Shown one piece after another: positions 39,445 to 48,775 of a stretch of 64,000 nt of DNA; position 1 is the stretch's first letter; each line of letters begins with the position of its first letter. The translations under genes were made by a program, and so were the position numbers. The notes below the pieces were generated by a model. It made no database searches. It was given only the letters and a program-made list of their open reading frames with translations, and was not told the DNA's origin. The stretch is from Mesobacillus maritimus (GTDB lineage Bacteria; Bacillota; Bacilli; Bacillales; Cytobacillaceae): assembly GCF_019749255.1 (NCBI RefSeq), contig NZ_JACWFH010000025.1:44160-108159 (forward strand), in the 5' to 3' direction.

Positions 39445-40896
39445 ATGGATCATAAAAAAATAGCACAAGAAGTATTAGACGCAATTGGTGGGCAAGAGAA
39501 CCTATCAGCAGCGGCCCATTGTGCAACACGATTACGTTTAGTATTAAATGACGAATCTATCGTCGATCAGTCAAAGCTTGACCAAATGGATGAAGTAAAA
39601 GGGACCTTTTCAACTGGGGGTCAATATCAAATAATTTTAGGATCCGGAACGGTAAATGAGGTATATAAGCACTTAGCGAAGTTATCTGGTCAAAATGAAA
39701 TGTCGACGAGTGATGTAAAAGAGGCGGCAACGAAGAAACTGAATCCAATTCAACAATTTGTAAAAATGCTCTCAGACATCTTTGTTCCAATTATTCCGGC
39801 CATTGTGGCTGGTGGATTGCTAATGGGAATCAATAATATCCTAACAGCTCCGGACTTATTTATCGAAGGAAAATCATTAGTGGATGCAAATCCTGAAATG
39901 GCGGATTTAGCAGCACTCATTAATACATTTGCAAATGCGGCCTTTGTCTTTTTACCGATATTAATCGGTTTTTCGGCAACAAAGAGATTTGGAGGGAATC
40001 CATTCCTTGGTGCGACTCTTGGAATGTTAATGGTTCACCCAGACTTATTAAATGGATACAACTACGGAGCAGCTTTACTTGATAACGATGTTCCTGTGTG
40101 GAATCTTTTTGGCTTGGAAATCGAAAAGGTTGGCTATCAGGGAACCGTGCTACCTGTCCTTGCCTCCTCTTTTATTTTAGCAAAGACAGAAACCTTCTTA
40201 CGGAAGTTTGTTCCATCAGCTCTAGATAATTTGTTAACGCCTTTATTCTCCATTTTTATTACAGGTCTTTTGACATTTACATTAGTAGGTCCACTTACCC
40301 GTTCGGCGGGGAACTTACTTACAGATGGAATCGTCTGGATGTATGACACAACAGGGGCAATTGGTGGTATTATTTTCGGTCTGTTTTATGCACCGATTGT
40401 CATTACCGGAATGCACCATAGTTTTATTGCAGTTGAAACACAATTATTGGCGGATGTTGTAAAAACAGGTGGTTCATTTATTTTCGTTATCGCAGCGATG
40501 TCAAATATCGCGCAAGGTGGAGCAACACTTGCTGTCTTAAAGACAACGAAAAATGCGAAAATCAAAGGGACAGCCTCTGCTGCTGGAATCTCTGCGTTGT
40601 TAGGCATTACCGAGCCAGCTTTGTTTGGGGTTAATTTAAAATTACGCTATCCATTTATCGGTGCGCTTATCGGTGCCGGCGTCTCATCAGGCTTTGTTAC
40701 TTTATTCCAGGTAAAAGCAACAGCATTAGGGGCAGCTGGCCTTCCAGGAATCATCTCGATTCGTCCGGATACAATCATTTCTTACATCATCGGGATGGCC
40801 ATTTCGTTCGCAGTATCCTTTGTGGTCACCATTATTTTGGCTAAAAGAGATGCAAAAAAAACAGCAAATCAGGCTTCTGAACAAGCAGCAGCATAA
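39445..40896 (+). CDS. scrA: Sucrose-specific PTS enzyme IIBC
   Basis: 483 residues. The N-terminal EIIB domain carries the phosphocysteine motif AAHCATRLRLVL (Cys about residue 27), and the EIIC domain (about 105-470) spans the membrane about ten times with the glucose-superfamily motif GITEPALFGVNLK near residue 390. It imports and phosphorylates sucrose to sucrose-6-phosphate. There is no EIIA domain, so it must borrow EIIA from another PTS. Sucrose specificity is supported by the neighbouring hydrolase and fructokinase. RBS AGGAGGGG; regulated by the three upstream operators. Related to the second EIIBC at 52 kb. Confidence 0.9.
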   Translation: MDHKKIAQEVLDAIGGQENLSAAAHCATRLRLVLNDESIVDQSKLDQMDEVKGTFSTGGQYQIILGSGTVNEVYKHLAKLSGQNEMSTSDVKEAATKKLNPIQQFVKMLSDIFVPIIPAIVAGGLLMGINNILTAPDLFIEGKSLVDANPEMADLAALINTFANAAFVFLPILIGFSATKRFGGNPFLGATLGMLMVHPDLLNGYNYGAALLDNDVPVWNLFGLEIEKVGYQGTVLPVLASSFILAKTETFLRKFVPSALDNLLTPLFSIFITGLLTFTLVGPLTRSAGNLLTDGIVWMYDTTGAIGGIIFGLFYAPIVITGMHHSFIAVETQLLADVVKTGGSFIFVIAAMSNIAQGGATLAVLKTTKNAKIKGTASAAGISALLGITEPALFGVNLKLRYPFIGALIGAGVSSGFVTLFQVKATALGAAGLPGIISIRPDTIISYIIGMAISFAVSFVVTIILAKRDAKKTANQASEQAAA

Positions 40897-40912
40897 TGAC
40901 AAAAAAATGACT

Positions 40913-40940
40913 AGGAGAATCCTGAGATTCTCCTTCATTT
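40913..40940 (+). terminator. Hairpin terminator between scrA and scrB
   Basis: Perfect nine-bp stem AGGAGAATC/GATTCTCCT (40913-40921 with 40926-40934), then T-rich sequence. Confidence 0.7.
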
Positions 40941-40970
40941 ATTTTAATTAGTAAGTTTGGACTTATAGAA

Positions 40971-41095
40971 TTGTCTAGCTACAGCGCCTAACTCCTCGGG
41001 TCATAAGCCGATCCGCCAAGAAGGTTAAATAACAACCTTTTCGCGGGCTCGTCATAGGGCTGTCGGGGGCTAATCAGGCGCTTCCGCTTTTCAAA
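40971..41095. repeat. Interspersed Bacillus-type intergenic repeat inside the sucrose operon
   Basis: A GC-rich element bounded by GTCTAGCTACAGCGCCTAACTCC and CTAATCAGGCGCTTCCGCTTTT, with terminal complementarity (AGCGCC/GGCGCTT). Similar elements are scattered in Bacillus-group genomes. It lies between scrA and scrB, ending just before the scrB ribosome site. Recognition is from memory of the family. Confidence 0.6.
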
Positions 41096-41110
41096 ATAGG
41101 AGTGAACAGC

Positions 41111-42598
41111 ATGGAATGGACAAAAGAACAGCGATACAGAAAAATAGACGATGTTACGGAGAAAGAAATCCAAGCGCTAGCACAGCTAGTCAATCAATGT
41201 CCATGGCGACAGTCTTTTCATATTCAACCAGTAACAGGACTCTTAAACGACCCAAATGGCTTTGCTTATTATAACGGAGAATATCATTTATTCTATCAGT
41301 GGTTTCCGCTTGGTCCTGTTCACGGATTGAAGCATTGGTACCATACGAAATCAAATGATTTTGTTCATTGGGAAAATGTTGGAATGGCGATTGAGCCATC
41401 AAATGACTATGACAGTCATGGGGTTTACTCAGGAAGTGCCCTTGAACATGAAGGAAAGCTTTACCTTCTATATACAGGCAACACCCGTGATGAAAACTGG
41501 AATCGACATCCATATCAATGTTTGGCAGTGATGAATGAAAACGGTGCTATCACCAAAAGTGATAACCCGGTAATTGGTGATGTTCCAAAAGGATACACCG
41601 ATCATTTTCGTGATCCAAAGGTGTGGCAACAAGGAGAAATGTTTTACACAGTAATTGGTGCGCAAAGAGAAAATGAATCAGGATGTGTGGTTTTATACCA
41701 ATCTCCTAATTTACAAGACTGGCAGTTTGTTGGCGAAGTGAAAACCGACCTAGAATATTTTGGTTATATGTGGGAGTGCCCAGACTATTTTGAGATGGAT
41801 GAACAAGGAGTTCTAATCTTTTCACCACAAGGTCTAGAGGCAGAAGGGGATGCTTATCATAATATTTATCAGTCTGGTTATGTGATTGGCCAGCAGCTAG
41901 ATTTAGAGAAAAGCGAACTTACTCATGGTCGTTTTCAAGAGCTTGATCGAGGATTTGACTTTTATGCTCCGCAAACAACATTAGATGCTAATGGTCGTCG
42001 AATTTTAGTAGGGTGGATGGGTTTACCAGAAATCGATTATCCGACTGATAAAAATGGCTGGGCGCACTGTTTGACTCTTCCAAGGGAATTGTCAATAAAA
42101 GACGGGAAGTTGATTCAACAACCAGTCGACGAATTAACATTGCTTCGTGGTAAAAGCATGGAAGCTAAAAAAATAATGAATCATGAAACAATCACTCTTG
42201 ATGGCTTTGAGGGTGAGGCATACGAACTTATTGTAGAATTCTCCGCTAACACTGCAGCAGAATTCGGTCTCGAACTTCGCGTTGGGGAAAACGAAAAGAC
42301 TATTATCAAGTATGATGCTGCTGAGAGAAAAGTGGTCTTTGACCGGACCTATTCAGGGCAACCTTTCGCTGAAAATTTTGGTACAGTTCGAAAATGTAAG
42401 TTGGATGCTGAAATCATTTCATTCCGTATCTTTGTTGACAGCTCTTCTGTAGAAGTGTTTGTCAATGATGGAGAAGAAGTATTCACAGGTAGAATTTTTC
42501 CTAATAAAAATAGCCAAGGAATTCGCTTATTTGCTCATGGAGGGCAAACGAGTGTGAAGGCCGTTAAATGGGAGATAAGTAGTGATAATGAAAAGTGA
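41111..42598 (+). CDS. scrB: Sucrose-6-phosphate hydrolase (GH32)
   Basis: A 495-residue glycoside hydrolase family 32 enzyme cleaving sucrose-6-phosphate into glucose-6-phosphate and fructose. The catalytic nucleophile lies in LLNDPNGF (Asp about residue 47), the transition-state stabiliser in FRDPK (about 167) and the acid/base in WECPDYF (Glu about 222). The C-terminal beta-sandwich (about 350-490) ends with SSVEVFVNDGE, typical of GH32. Start ATG 41111, eight bases after AGGAG; an in-frame GTG at 41102 overlaps that site. Followed 12 bases later by the fructokinase gene. Confidence 0.93.
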   Translation: MEWTKEQRYRKIDDVTEKEIQALAQLVNQCPWRQSFHIQPVTGLLNDPNGFAYYNGEYHLFYQWFPLGPVHGLKHWYHTKSNDFVHWENVGMAIEPSNDYDSHGVYSGSALEHEGKLYLLYTGNTRDENWNRHPYQCLAVMNENGAITKSDNPVIGDVPKGYTDHFRDPKVWQQGEMFYTVIGAQRENESGCVVLYQSPNLQDWQFVGEVKTDLEYFGYMWECPDYFEMDEQGVLIFSPQGLEAEGDAYHNIYQSGYVIGQQLDLEKSELTHGRFQELDRGFDFYAPQTTLDANGRRILVGWMGLPEIDYPTDKNGWAHCLTLPRELSIKDGKLIQQPVDELTLLRGKSMEAKKIMNHETITLDGFEGEAYELIVEFSANTAAEFGLELRVGENEKTIIKYDAAERKVVFDRTYSGQPFAENFGTVRKCKLDAEIISFRIFVDSSSVEVFVNDGEEVFTGRIFPNKNSQGIRLFAHGGQTSVKAVKWEISSDNEK

Positions 42599-42610
42599 TG
42601 AGGTGACATT

Positions 42611-43585
42611 ATGGGAAAACTATTTTCGATAGGTGAGGTATTAATTGATTTCATTCCCCTTCAAAAAGGGGTTGCATTAAAGGAAGTTTTCGCTTTTGAA
42701 AGAGCTCCTGGAGGGGCACCTGCGAATGTGGCAGCAGCTGTTGCCAAGTACGGACAAGAAGCTGAAATGATATCTATGTTAGGAACAGATGCGTTTGGAG
42801 ATTTTTTAGTAGAACAACTAACAAAGGTAGGAGTACAAACGAATAAAATACTTCGGACAAGTGAAGCAAATACTGCTTTAGCCTTTGTCTCTCTACAGAA
42901 TAATGGGGAACGTGACTTTTCCTTTTATCGAAATCCATCTGCTGATATGCTCTTGGGCGAAGAGGAAATTGATCCACAATGGTTTCAAGCGGGTGATATC
43001 CTCCATTTTTGTTCGGTAGATTTAGTGGAGAGCCCAATGAAACACGCACATAAGAAAGCCATCAAATCTGTGTCAAACGCGGGTGGAATTGTCAGCTTTG
43101 ATCCAAATGTCAGGCTCCCACTTTGGAAAAGAAAAGCAGACTGCCGTCAGGCAATTCTTGAATTTATACCATTCGCGGATATTGTAAAGGTTTCTGATGA
43201 AGAACTTGAGTTCATAACTGGCATTGAAAATGAGGAAAAGGCATTACAATCTTTGTTCATTGGTAATGTGAAAGCAGTCGTTTTCACGAAGGGTGCCTCA
43301 GGAGCTTCTCTGATTTTACCTGGAAACCATTATACATCAAGCGGCTATTCAGTTGAGGTAAAAGACACAACTGGTGCTGGGGATGCTTTTATTGGGGGAT
43401 TTTTATACAATCTACTTGAATTACAAGCAACCCCCGAGAAAGTTGAGGGAATATTACAACACCATCAGGCAGAGATCCTTCGCTTTGCAAATGCTAGTGG
43501 AGCTTTGACCACAACCGAAAAGGGTGCCATATCGGCTCTCCCAACAAAAGAAGAGATTGAATTGTTGATTGCTCAGAATAAATAA
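42611..43585 (+). CDS. scrK: Fructokinase (PfkB family)
   Basis: A 324-residue ribokinase/PfkB-family sugar kinase. The N-terminal GGAPANVAAAVAKYG block (about residue 34) and the C-terminal DTTGAGDAFIGGFLY signature (about 254-268, with the catalytic aspartate) are intact. It phosphorylates the fructose released by ScrB to fructose-6-phosphate. It follows scrB by 12 bases and ends in a strong terminator, closing the sucrose operon. Confidence 0.92.
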   Translation: MGKLFSIGEVLIDFIPLQKGVALKEVFAFERAPGGAPANVAAAVAKYGQEAEMISMLGTDAFGDFLVEQLTKVGVQTNKILRTSEANTALAFVSLQNNGERDFSFYRNPSADMLLGEEEIDPQWFQAGDILHFCSVDLVESPMKHAHKKAIKSVSNAGGIVSFDPNVRLPLWKRKADCRQAILEFIPFADIVKVSDEELEFITGIENEEKALQSLFIGNVKAVVFTKGASGASLILPGNHYTSSGYSVEVKDTTGAGDAFIGGFLYNLLELQATPEKVEGILQHHQAEILRFANASGALTTTEKGAISALPTKEEIELLIAQNK

Positions 43586-43605
43586 ATAGACAAGCCCGGA
43601 GATTA

Positions 43606-43648
43606 GAGCATAAGCCCCCTTTTAGAAAAAGGCCTTATGCTCTTTTTG
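43606..43648 (+). terminator. Terminator of the sucrose operon
   Basis: Stem GAGCATAAG/CTTATGCTC with further inner pairing (CCCCTTTT/AAAAAGG) and five T residues. Confidence 0.88.
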
Positions 43649-43733
43649 CGTTCTTCCTAATTAGAAGGAAAAACAGGATCGGATGTGTAATAATTATCAA
43701 AAGAACACAGATTGCGAAAAAGGGAGACTTGTC

Positions 43734-44022
43734 ATGCTAGAAACGTTTAAAGTGCCCTTATTCAATGAAGAGAGAAAAATTCGAGTCTATAAAAAACACT
43801 GGCTTGTCAAGGCTTTATCGAGTTTATCTAGATTGTGGGACAAATGAAGCAGGAGAGGGTGCAAAAGTCAGTGAGTTGTTTTTAACATCGAATCAAGCTG
43901 TCCATAAAATCGTAAAAGATAAAGTGACAGAAACAAAGTTTCACAAAATTAATGGAGGCGAGCATACCTATAATACCTTTAAAAAGCGCATCCCTAAAGT
44001 GATATCATTCCTTACAATGTAG
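43734..44022 (+). pseudogene. Internally deleted esterase pseudogene (YbbA/IroE-like)
   Basis: A normal start (ATG 43734, after AAAGGGAG) opens with LETFKVPLFNEERKIRVY, the usual N-terminus of D-type alpha/beta esterases. After about 18 residues that frame runs into unrelated sequence and stops near 43847. In another frame, to 44022, lies the usual C-terminal end of the same family: LYRVYLDCGTNEAGEGAKVSE...GGEHTYNTFKKRIPKVISFL. The catalytic middle of about 150 or more residues is missing. The simplest reading is a deletion joining the two ends out of frame; the gene cannot make an active esterase. Confidence 0.7.
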
Positions 44023-44050
44023 GCTATAGAATTCTATAAATATAAATAAA

Positions 44051-44083
44051 CAGGAGCCTCCATTAGGAGAATGCTCCTGCTTA
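44051..44083. terminator. Bidirectional terminator
   Basis: Seven-bp stem CAGGAGC/GCTCCTG (44051-44057 with 44073-44079) between the pseudogene and the leftward pabB gene. Confidence 0.6.
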
Positions 44084-44084
44084 A

Positions 44085-45827
44085 TTAAGTAAGTTTCACT
44101 TCAATCCACTTTCGAACACTATTAATAAACCAAATCCTTTTGCTCTTATACAAGTCTGCACGTGTTATTGTTCGCTCCTGAATATCTCCATTTTTTATCA
44201 GTCTCTCACGATAGGTACCAGCTAGTAACCCACTGTCAATGGGAGGAGTCCATTTGCCATCATCCATCTCCAAAACAACATTCCCGTTTGTAAACTCTGT
44301 CAATTCGCCTTCTTTGTTCCATAGAAGGACATCAAAAACTCCAGAAGGTTTCTTGCTTTGAAAAAAGGAATAAATTTCTCGGTTTGTTGTCTTGTGGTAC
44401 AGGAAGGGATTATTTTTATCAATTGGTTCATCAGCCAGGATTATCGTTGGCGATTCTTCTAATGGTGAAAGAAGTTGAGTATCGAACGTGATTTTTCCAT
44501 CCAGAGCAATTAAGAGGCGAACCTTTACTTTATCATTGGGAGTGGAACACGCAAGTTTTTTGAGCTGTCTCTCTATTTTTTCGCGACTAAAAGGATAACC
44601 AAAGTAGTTCGCTGTATTTTCGAGTCGCTGCAGATGTTCATCAAGTAAAAAGTAGTGCCCCTCATTTAATAAAAGGCTCTCAAGCAACTGAAACTTAAGA
44701 TTGGTTGCTTTTAGTAGGCTTGCCTTTGCGAGGACCTCATGATATTCTCCCTCACTGGTTGAATCCCATGTGACACCTCCGCCGACACCATAAGTCGCTT
44801 TCCCGGTTTCGTGTTCAATCAAAACTGTTCGAATGGGGACATTAAAAACAGCCTCTTTATTTGGAGTCATATAGCCGATTGCGCCACAGTAAACTTCTCG
44901 CGGCATTGTTTCTATATCGGCAATAATCTCCATTGTGCTTATCTTTGGTGCTCCTGTAATCGACCCACAAGGAAATAGAGCTTTGAAAATATCGCTGAGT
45001 TGGGTGGTCTCCGGTACTTTTGCTTTAATAGTTGAAGTCATTTGGTGAACGGTTGGGTATTGTTCTATCTCAAACAGTTTATCAACTCTAACAGATCCAG
45101 TTTCTGCAATGATTCCTAAATCATTTCGAAGCAAGTCGACAATCATCACATTTTCTGCGCGGTCTTTTTCAGAATGATAGAGCCAACTCGCATTTTCCTG
45201 ATCCTCAGCCAAACTGTTTCCTCTTTTAATGGTACCCTTCATCGGTCTTGTTGTCAGTTCTGTTCCTTCTAGTCGAAAAAACAATTCAGGCGAAGCAGAT
45301 ATAATGCTATGCTCTCCCGTTTGAACATAAGCACAATAATTAGAGGATTGAGCTCTTTTTAATGTTTCAAAATAAGCGATCTCATCGCCACCAAATTGAG
45401 AATTCATCCGCAGGGTATAATTTGTCTGATAAGTATCGCCCTTTTCAATAGAGTGTTTGATTGATTGAATGGCAGAATCAAATTGTAATCGATCAATCGA
45501 AGGAATCCATTCTGACAGGTGGTATGCGCCAGTGCTAGAAATGGATTCTTCCAGAGGCTCTGTAAAAATCCCAAACCATAGAAGTGGCATGGTTCCCCCA
45601 GTTCTGACTTTAAAAGCAGGGTCGAAGGCAGGGGCACTTTCGTATGATAAAAATCCAGCTGCATAGAATCCATTTTGAATTTCAGCTTGTACAAGTTCTA
45701 AACTGGGGAGTACATCACTAATTTTATCCGCTTTATAAATTTTTATTGGGTTTTTGAACGTAAGGGGCTTTATTGTTCCTTCTGAGGTAGCAAACTCAAA
45801 GGATAAGAGTGGGTCTCGTTGTTTCAT
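44085..45827 (-). CDS. pabB: Aminodeoxychorismate synthase component I fused to aminodeoxychorismate lyase (PabB-PabC)
   Basis: A 580-residue fusion. Residues about 1-375 are a chorismate-binding PabB domain. TRPMKGTIKRG carries the lysine that distinguishes 4-amino-4-deoxychorismate synthase from anthranilate synthase; SEKDRAENVMIVDLLRNDLG, FPCGSITGAPK and YCGAIGY are the metal/chorismate motifs. Residues about 380-580 are a class IV PLP aminotransferase-like PabC domain with the PLP lysine in YHKTTNR (about residue 485), which would release p-aminobenzoate. Together with the glutaminase PabA upstream this suffices to make p-aminobenzoate for folate. RBS AAGGAAG eight bases before the ATG; it overlaps pabA by 32 bases. 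Confidence 0.9.
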   Translation of the reverse strand: MKQRDPLLSFEFATSEGTIKPLTFKNPIKIYKADKISDVLPSLELVQAEIQNGFYAAGFLSYESAPAFDPAFKVRTGGTMPLLWFGIFTEPLEESISSTGAYHLSEWIPSIDRLQFDSAIQSIKHSIEKGDTYQTNYTLRMNSQFGGDEIAYFETLKRAQSSNYCAYVQTGEHSIISASPELFFRLEGTELTTRPMKGTIKRGNSLAEDQENASWLYHSEKDRAENVMIVDLLRNDLGIIAETGSVRVDKLFEIEQYPTVHQMTSTIKAKVPETTQLSDIFKALFPCGSITGAPKISTMEIIADIETMPREVYCGAIGYMTPNKEAVFNVPIRTVLIEHETGKATYGVGGGVTWDSTSEGEYHEVLAKASLLKATNLKFQLLESLLLNEGHYFLLDEHLQRLENTANYFGYPFSREKIERQLKKLACSTPNDKVKVRLLIALDGKITFDTQLLSPLEESPTIILADEPIDKNNPFLYHKTTNREIYSFFQSKKPSGVFDVLLWNKEGELTEFTNGNVVLEMDDGKWTPPIDSGLLAGTYRERLIKNGDIQERTITRADLYKSKRIWFINSVRKWIEVKLT

Positions 45828-46416
45828 TAGATTCTTCCTTTTGTGTTTTTTGTTGTGTTAAAAAGAAGTTTGCTAACATCTCCAACCCTTTTTCCGTAAG
45901 AATGGCTTCGGGGTGGAACTGAACTCCTTCTACTTGTAATTCCCGGTGGCGTATACCCATTATTTCTCCATCCTTCGTTCTCGCGCTAACTTCGAGGCAA
46001 CTTGGGAATGATTCTTCATCAACAATCAGGGAATGATACCTTGCTACCTGTAATGGAATTGGGAGGTCTTTAAATAGTCCTTTTTGGTCATGATCAATCA
46101 TGGCCGTTTTTCCATGCATTGGCTGGAATGCCTTCTTGACATTTCCTCCAAAAGCCTGCGCAATGATTTGTTGTCCAAGACAAACCCCGAGTATTGGAAT
46201 ACGGGGGTGAAATGTTTTTACAATATCTAAACAAATTCCTGCAGCATCAGGATTTCCAGGTCCTGGGGAAAGAAGAATATGAGACGGCTGCATGTTTTCT
46301 ATCTCTACTAATGAAATTTGATTATTCCGTTTCACAATAACTTGTTCACCTAGTTCACGAAGGTATTGGACCAAATTGAATGTGAAGGAATCATAGTTGT
46401 CTATTAAAAGGATCAT
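45796..46416 (-). CDS. pabA: Aminodeoxychorismate synthase component II (glutamine amidotransferase)
   Basis: A class I glutamine amidotransferase of 206 residues (LLIDNYDSFTFNLVQYLRELG at the start). The catalytic cysteine lies in GVCLGQQ (about residue 79), with the His-Glu pair in VQFHPEAI (about 168-170). It supplies ammonia to PabB, and as in many bacilli may also serve anthranilate synthase. Start is uncertain among ATG 46416, TTG 46422 (six bases from GAGGAG) and GTG 46425; the family usually begins at the ATG. Overlap with pabB indicates coupled translation. Confidence 0.88.
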   Translation of the reverse strand: MILLIDNYDSFTFNLVQYLRELGEQVIVKRNNQISLVEIENMQPSHILLSPGPGNPDAAGICLDIVKTFHPRIPILGVCLGQQIIAQAFGGNVKKAFQPMHGKTAMIDHDQKGLFKDLPIPLQVARYHSLIVDEESFPSCLEVSARTKDGEIMGIRHRELQVEGVQFHPEAILTEKGLEMLANFFLTQQKTQKEESNETTRPTLIL

Positions 46417-46636
46417 AATCAACACTTGCTCCTCTACAAAATTCTTCTAGCATAAAGAGTCATATCGAATTACTACCCAAGCGCTTACAAGAATTCTAGC
46501 ATAAAAGATTTTGCATTTACCCTTATTTTTAGTAATTTCTATTAAATTGTAATATTTAAAGCGAGTTTAACCCATAGAAAGGAGTAAAATGAGGGAGAGA
46601 TAAGAGAATGGAATGGGATTTCACTCACATCCATTT

Positions 46637-46654
46637 ATGTGAAATTTTTCACAA
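46637..46654 (+). promoter_or_regulatory. Rex/Fnr-like palindrome upstream of the formate/nitrite channel gene
   Basis: ATGTGAAATTTTTCACAA differs at one position from the Rex consensus TTGTGAAAWWTTTCACAA, and also contains TGTGA-N6-TCACA, the Fnr pattern. It lies 37 bases before the start codon, where either regulator would control transcription in response to NADH/NAD or oxygen. Confidence 0.65.
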
Positions 46655-46690
46655 TAAATAAAAATATTTAGAAAAAGAGGCGCTATCGTT

Positions 46691-47527
46691 ATGGCTTACA
46701 GGAATTCAGAAAAAAACATCGAGAAAATTGTAGAAACGGGTGTTTACAAGACCACTTACCCCTTTTTAAAAATCTTAATACTTGGTTTTCAGGCAGGTGC
46801 ATTTATCGCTTTAGGATATTTACTCTCGATTCGAATGACGGCGGTATTACCCGAAAGCTTAACAGGATTAAGTAGTTTAGTTGGGGCTTCTGTATTTCCA
46901 ATTGGACTTATTCTCACCTTACTGGTTGGAGGGGAACTGCTAACCGGAAATATGATGGCTGTACCGTTTGCACGTCTTGCCCACAGGGTTCAACTCCGAA
47001 AGGTTTTTTCAAACTGGGCATTGGTAGCGATGAGTAACTTTATGGGCGCCATTTTTATCGCCTATTTTTTTGGACATATTGTTGGTTTAACAGAAACTGC
47101 TCCTTATATGGCTGAAACAGTTTCGATTGCCGAGCATAAATTAGAAGCGACGTTTTTACAGGCATTCATCTCAGGGATAGGATGCAACTGGCTGGTTGCG
47201 GCAGCAGTTTGGCTTTGCTATTCCTCAGATGACTTGATTGGAAAGATGGTTGGAATTTGGTTTCCAACGATGGCGTTTGTCGCCCTAGGATTCCAGCACG
47301 TTGTCGCTAATATGTTCGTGATTCCAGCAGCTATTTTCGCTGGGCACTTTACTTGGATCGAGTATATCGGAAACTTTTTCCCAGTCCTCCTAGGAAACGC
47401 TGTGGGGGGATCAGTATTTATCGCAGGAGCTTATTGGCATGCATATAAGAAAAACGACATTCACCTTAAAAAGAAACAGTCTGCCACTAGCTACCCTCAG
47501 CCGCTAGCAAAAACTGGGGAACAATAA
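46691..47527 (+). CDS. Formate/nitrite transporter family channel (FocA/NirC-like)
   Basis: A 278-residue FNT-family channel with six membrane helices. GGELLTGNMMAVPF (about residue 79) and FISGIGCNWLVAAAVW (about residue 158) are the family signatures lining the pore; GFQHVVANMF is the third. The channel forms pentamers and passes formate, nitrite or related anions, often in fermentative or microaerobic conditions. No formate lyase or nitrite reductase genes lie nearby, so the substrate is open, but a formate-tetrahydrofolate ligase lies at 55 kb. An upstream Rex/Fnr-like site suggests redox control. RBS GAGG. Confidence 0.88.
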   Translation: MAYRNSEKNIEKIVETGVYKTTYPFLKILILGFQAGAFIALGYLLSIRMTAVLPESLTGLSSLVGASVFPIGLILTLLVGGELLTGNMMAVPFARLAHRVQLRKVFSNWALVAMSNFMGAIFIAYFFGHIVGLTETAPYMAETVSIAEHKLEATFLQAFISGIGCNWLVAAAVWLCYSSDDLIGKMVGIWFPTMAFVALGFQHVVANMFVIPAAIFAGHFTWIEYIGNFFPVLLGNAVGGSVFIAGAYWHAYKKNDIHLKKKQSATSYPQPLAKTGEQ

Positions 47528-47662
47528 AAAATCTTCGTACTCCTCGAAAAAAGAAGAGGTTGTTGCTTTACCATTTAGCTACCGCATACTCGTTGGTTGG
47601 TAACCTTTTCCGGTTTCATCTCATATTTTGTTAAAGATGTTTAACCTAGGGAGGCGAAGCCA

Positions 47663-48571
47663 TTGATAGAACAGCCGTATAGGGAGAGATTGGCTAATTG
47701 GTGTGAAGAAATTGAAGAGACTTTTACTGCATCTTTCGAACAGCTAACAGAGCGAATTGATGAACCTGTATTAGAGGAATGGGAAAACAAACTAGCATCC
47801 TTAATTAATGAAGTGAATACAGAAGAAAGTCTCATAGATGAAGAGACATTATATAAACAAGCAATGAGTATACATGAAGAGCTTCAATCTTTGCTTCAAA
47901 GATCGGAAACGGAACGGGATAGACAGGAAGCAGACGCTATAACGTCTGTTCCACTAGGAGGTCATAAATTACCTCCGCTCCCATATGCATATAATGCACT
48001 TGAACCGGTCATTGCTGAGGAGATTATGAGGTTGCATCATACAAAGCATCATCAAAGCTATGTAGATGGACTGAATAAAGCTGAAAAGGAAATGAAAAAG
48101 GCTCGCGAAAAAGGGGACTTTAGTTTAATTAAGCATTGGGAACGTGAGGCAGCTTTTAACGGATCAGGACATTATTTACACACCATTTTTTGGAATGTTA
48201 TGAGCCCTAAGGGTGGTGGCAAACCTACTGGTGAACTAATGACAGCTATCAACGCCACGTTTGGTAGTTTCAATCAGTTTAAAAAACATTTTTCAGAAGC
48301 AGCCAAAAATGTTGAAGCAGTTGGCTGGGCGATACTAGTCTGGGCACCACGATCACATCGATTAGAGATTTTAACTGCGGAGAAGCATCAAAATTTAACT
48401 CAATGGGATACGATTCCTTTGCTCGTACTAGATGTATGGGAGCATGCTTACTATCTTCAATACAAAAACGAGCGAGCTAAGTATGTGGAAAATTGGTGGA
48501 AGGTTGTCAATTGGAGAGAGGTAGAAGATCGATATAATAAAGCAAGAACTCTAACTTGGACACCTTATTAG
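47663..48571 (+). CDS. sodF: Fe/Mn superoxide dismutase with N-terminal extension (SodF-like)
   Basis: 302 residues. A glutamate-rich helical extension (about 1-90) precedes a complete Fe/Mn-SOD domain. Metal ligands are visible: His in MRLHHTKHHQSYV (about 122-127), His in NGSGHYLHTIFW (about residue 170) and Asp/His in LDVWEHAYY (about 255-259). B. subtilis SodF has the same layout of an extended N-terminus. It would disproportionate superoxide in the cytoplasm. Start TTG 47663, nine bases after GGGAGG. Monocistronic. Confidence 0.88.
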   Translation: MIEQPYRERLANWCEEIEETFTASFEQLTERIDEPVLEEWENKLASLINEVNTEESLIDEETLYKQAMSIHEELQSLLQRSETERDRQEADAITSVPLGGHKLPPLPYAYNALEPVIAEEIMRLHHTKHHQSYVDGLNKAEKEMKKAREKGDFSLIKHWEREAAFNGSGHYLHTIFWNVMSPKGGGKPTGELMTAINATFGSFNQFKKHFSEAAKNVEAVGWAILVWAPRSHRLEILTAEKHQNLTQWDTIPLLVLDVWEHAYYLQYKNERAKYVENWWKVVNWREVEDRYNKARTLTWTPY

Positions 48572-48775
48572 GATTTTTCCGCGTCGAACACGTCCCCAAA
48601 GGAAATTCTTTGGGGATTTATTAATAGGAGCTATTACTAGTCCGTTACATCCTATGCTGTTTTTTTATGCTTTCTTCATTATGGATTTTTGTAAGTTGGC
48701 TATCATGAATAATATTGTACATTCATTAGACAATTTATTTTAATAAATTTTAGTCCATAAATATAGGAGGTAATG

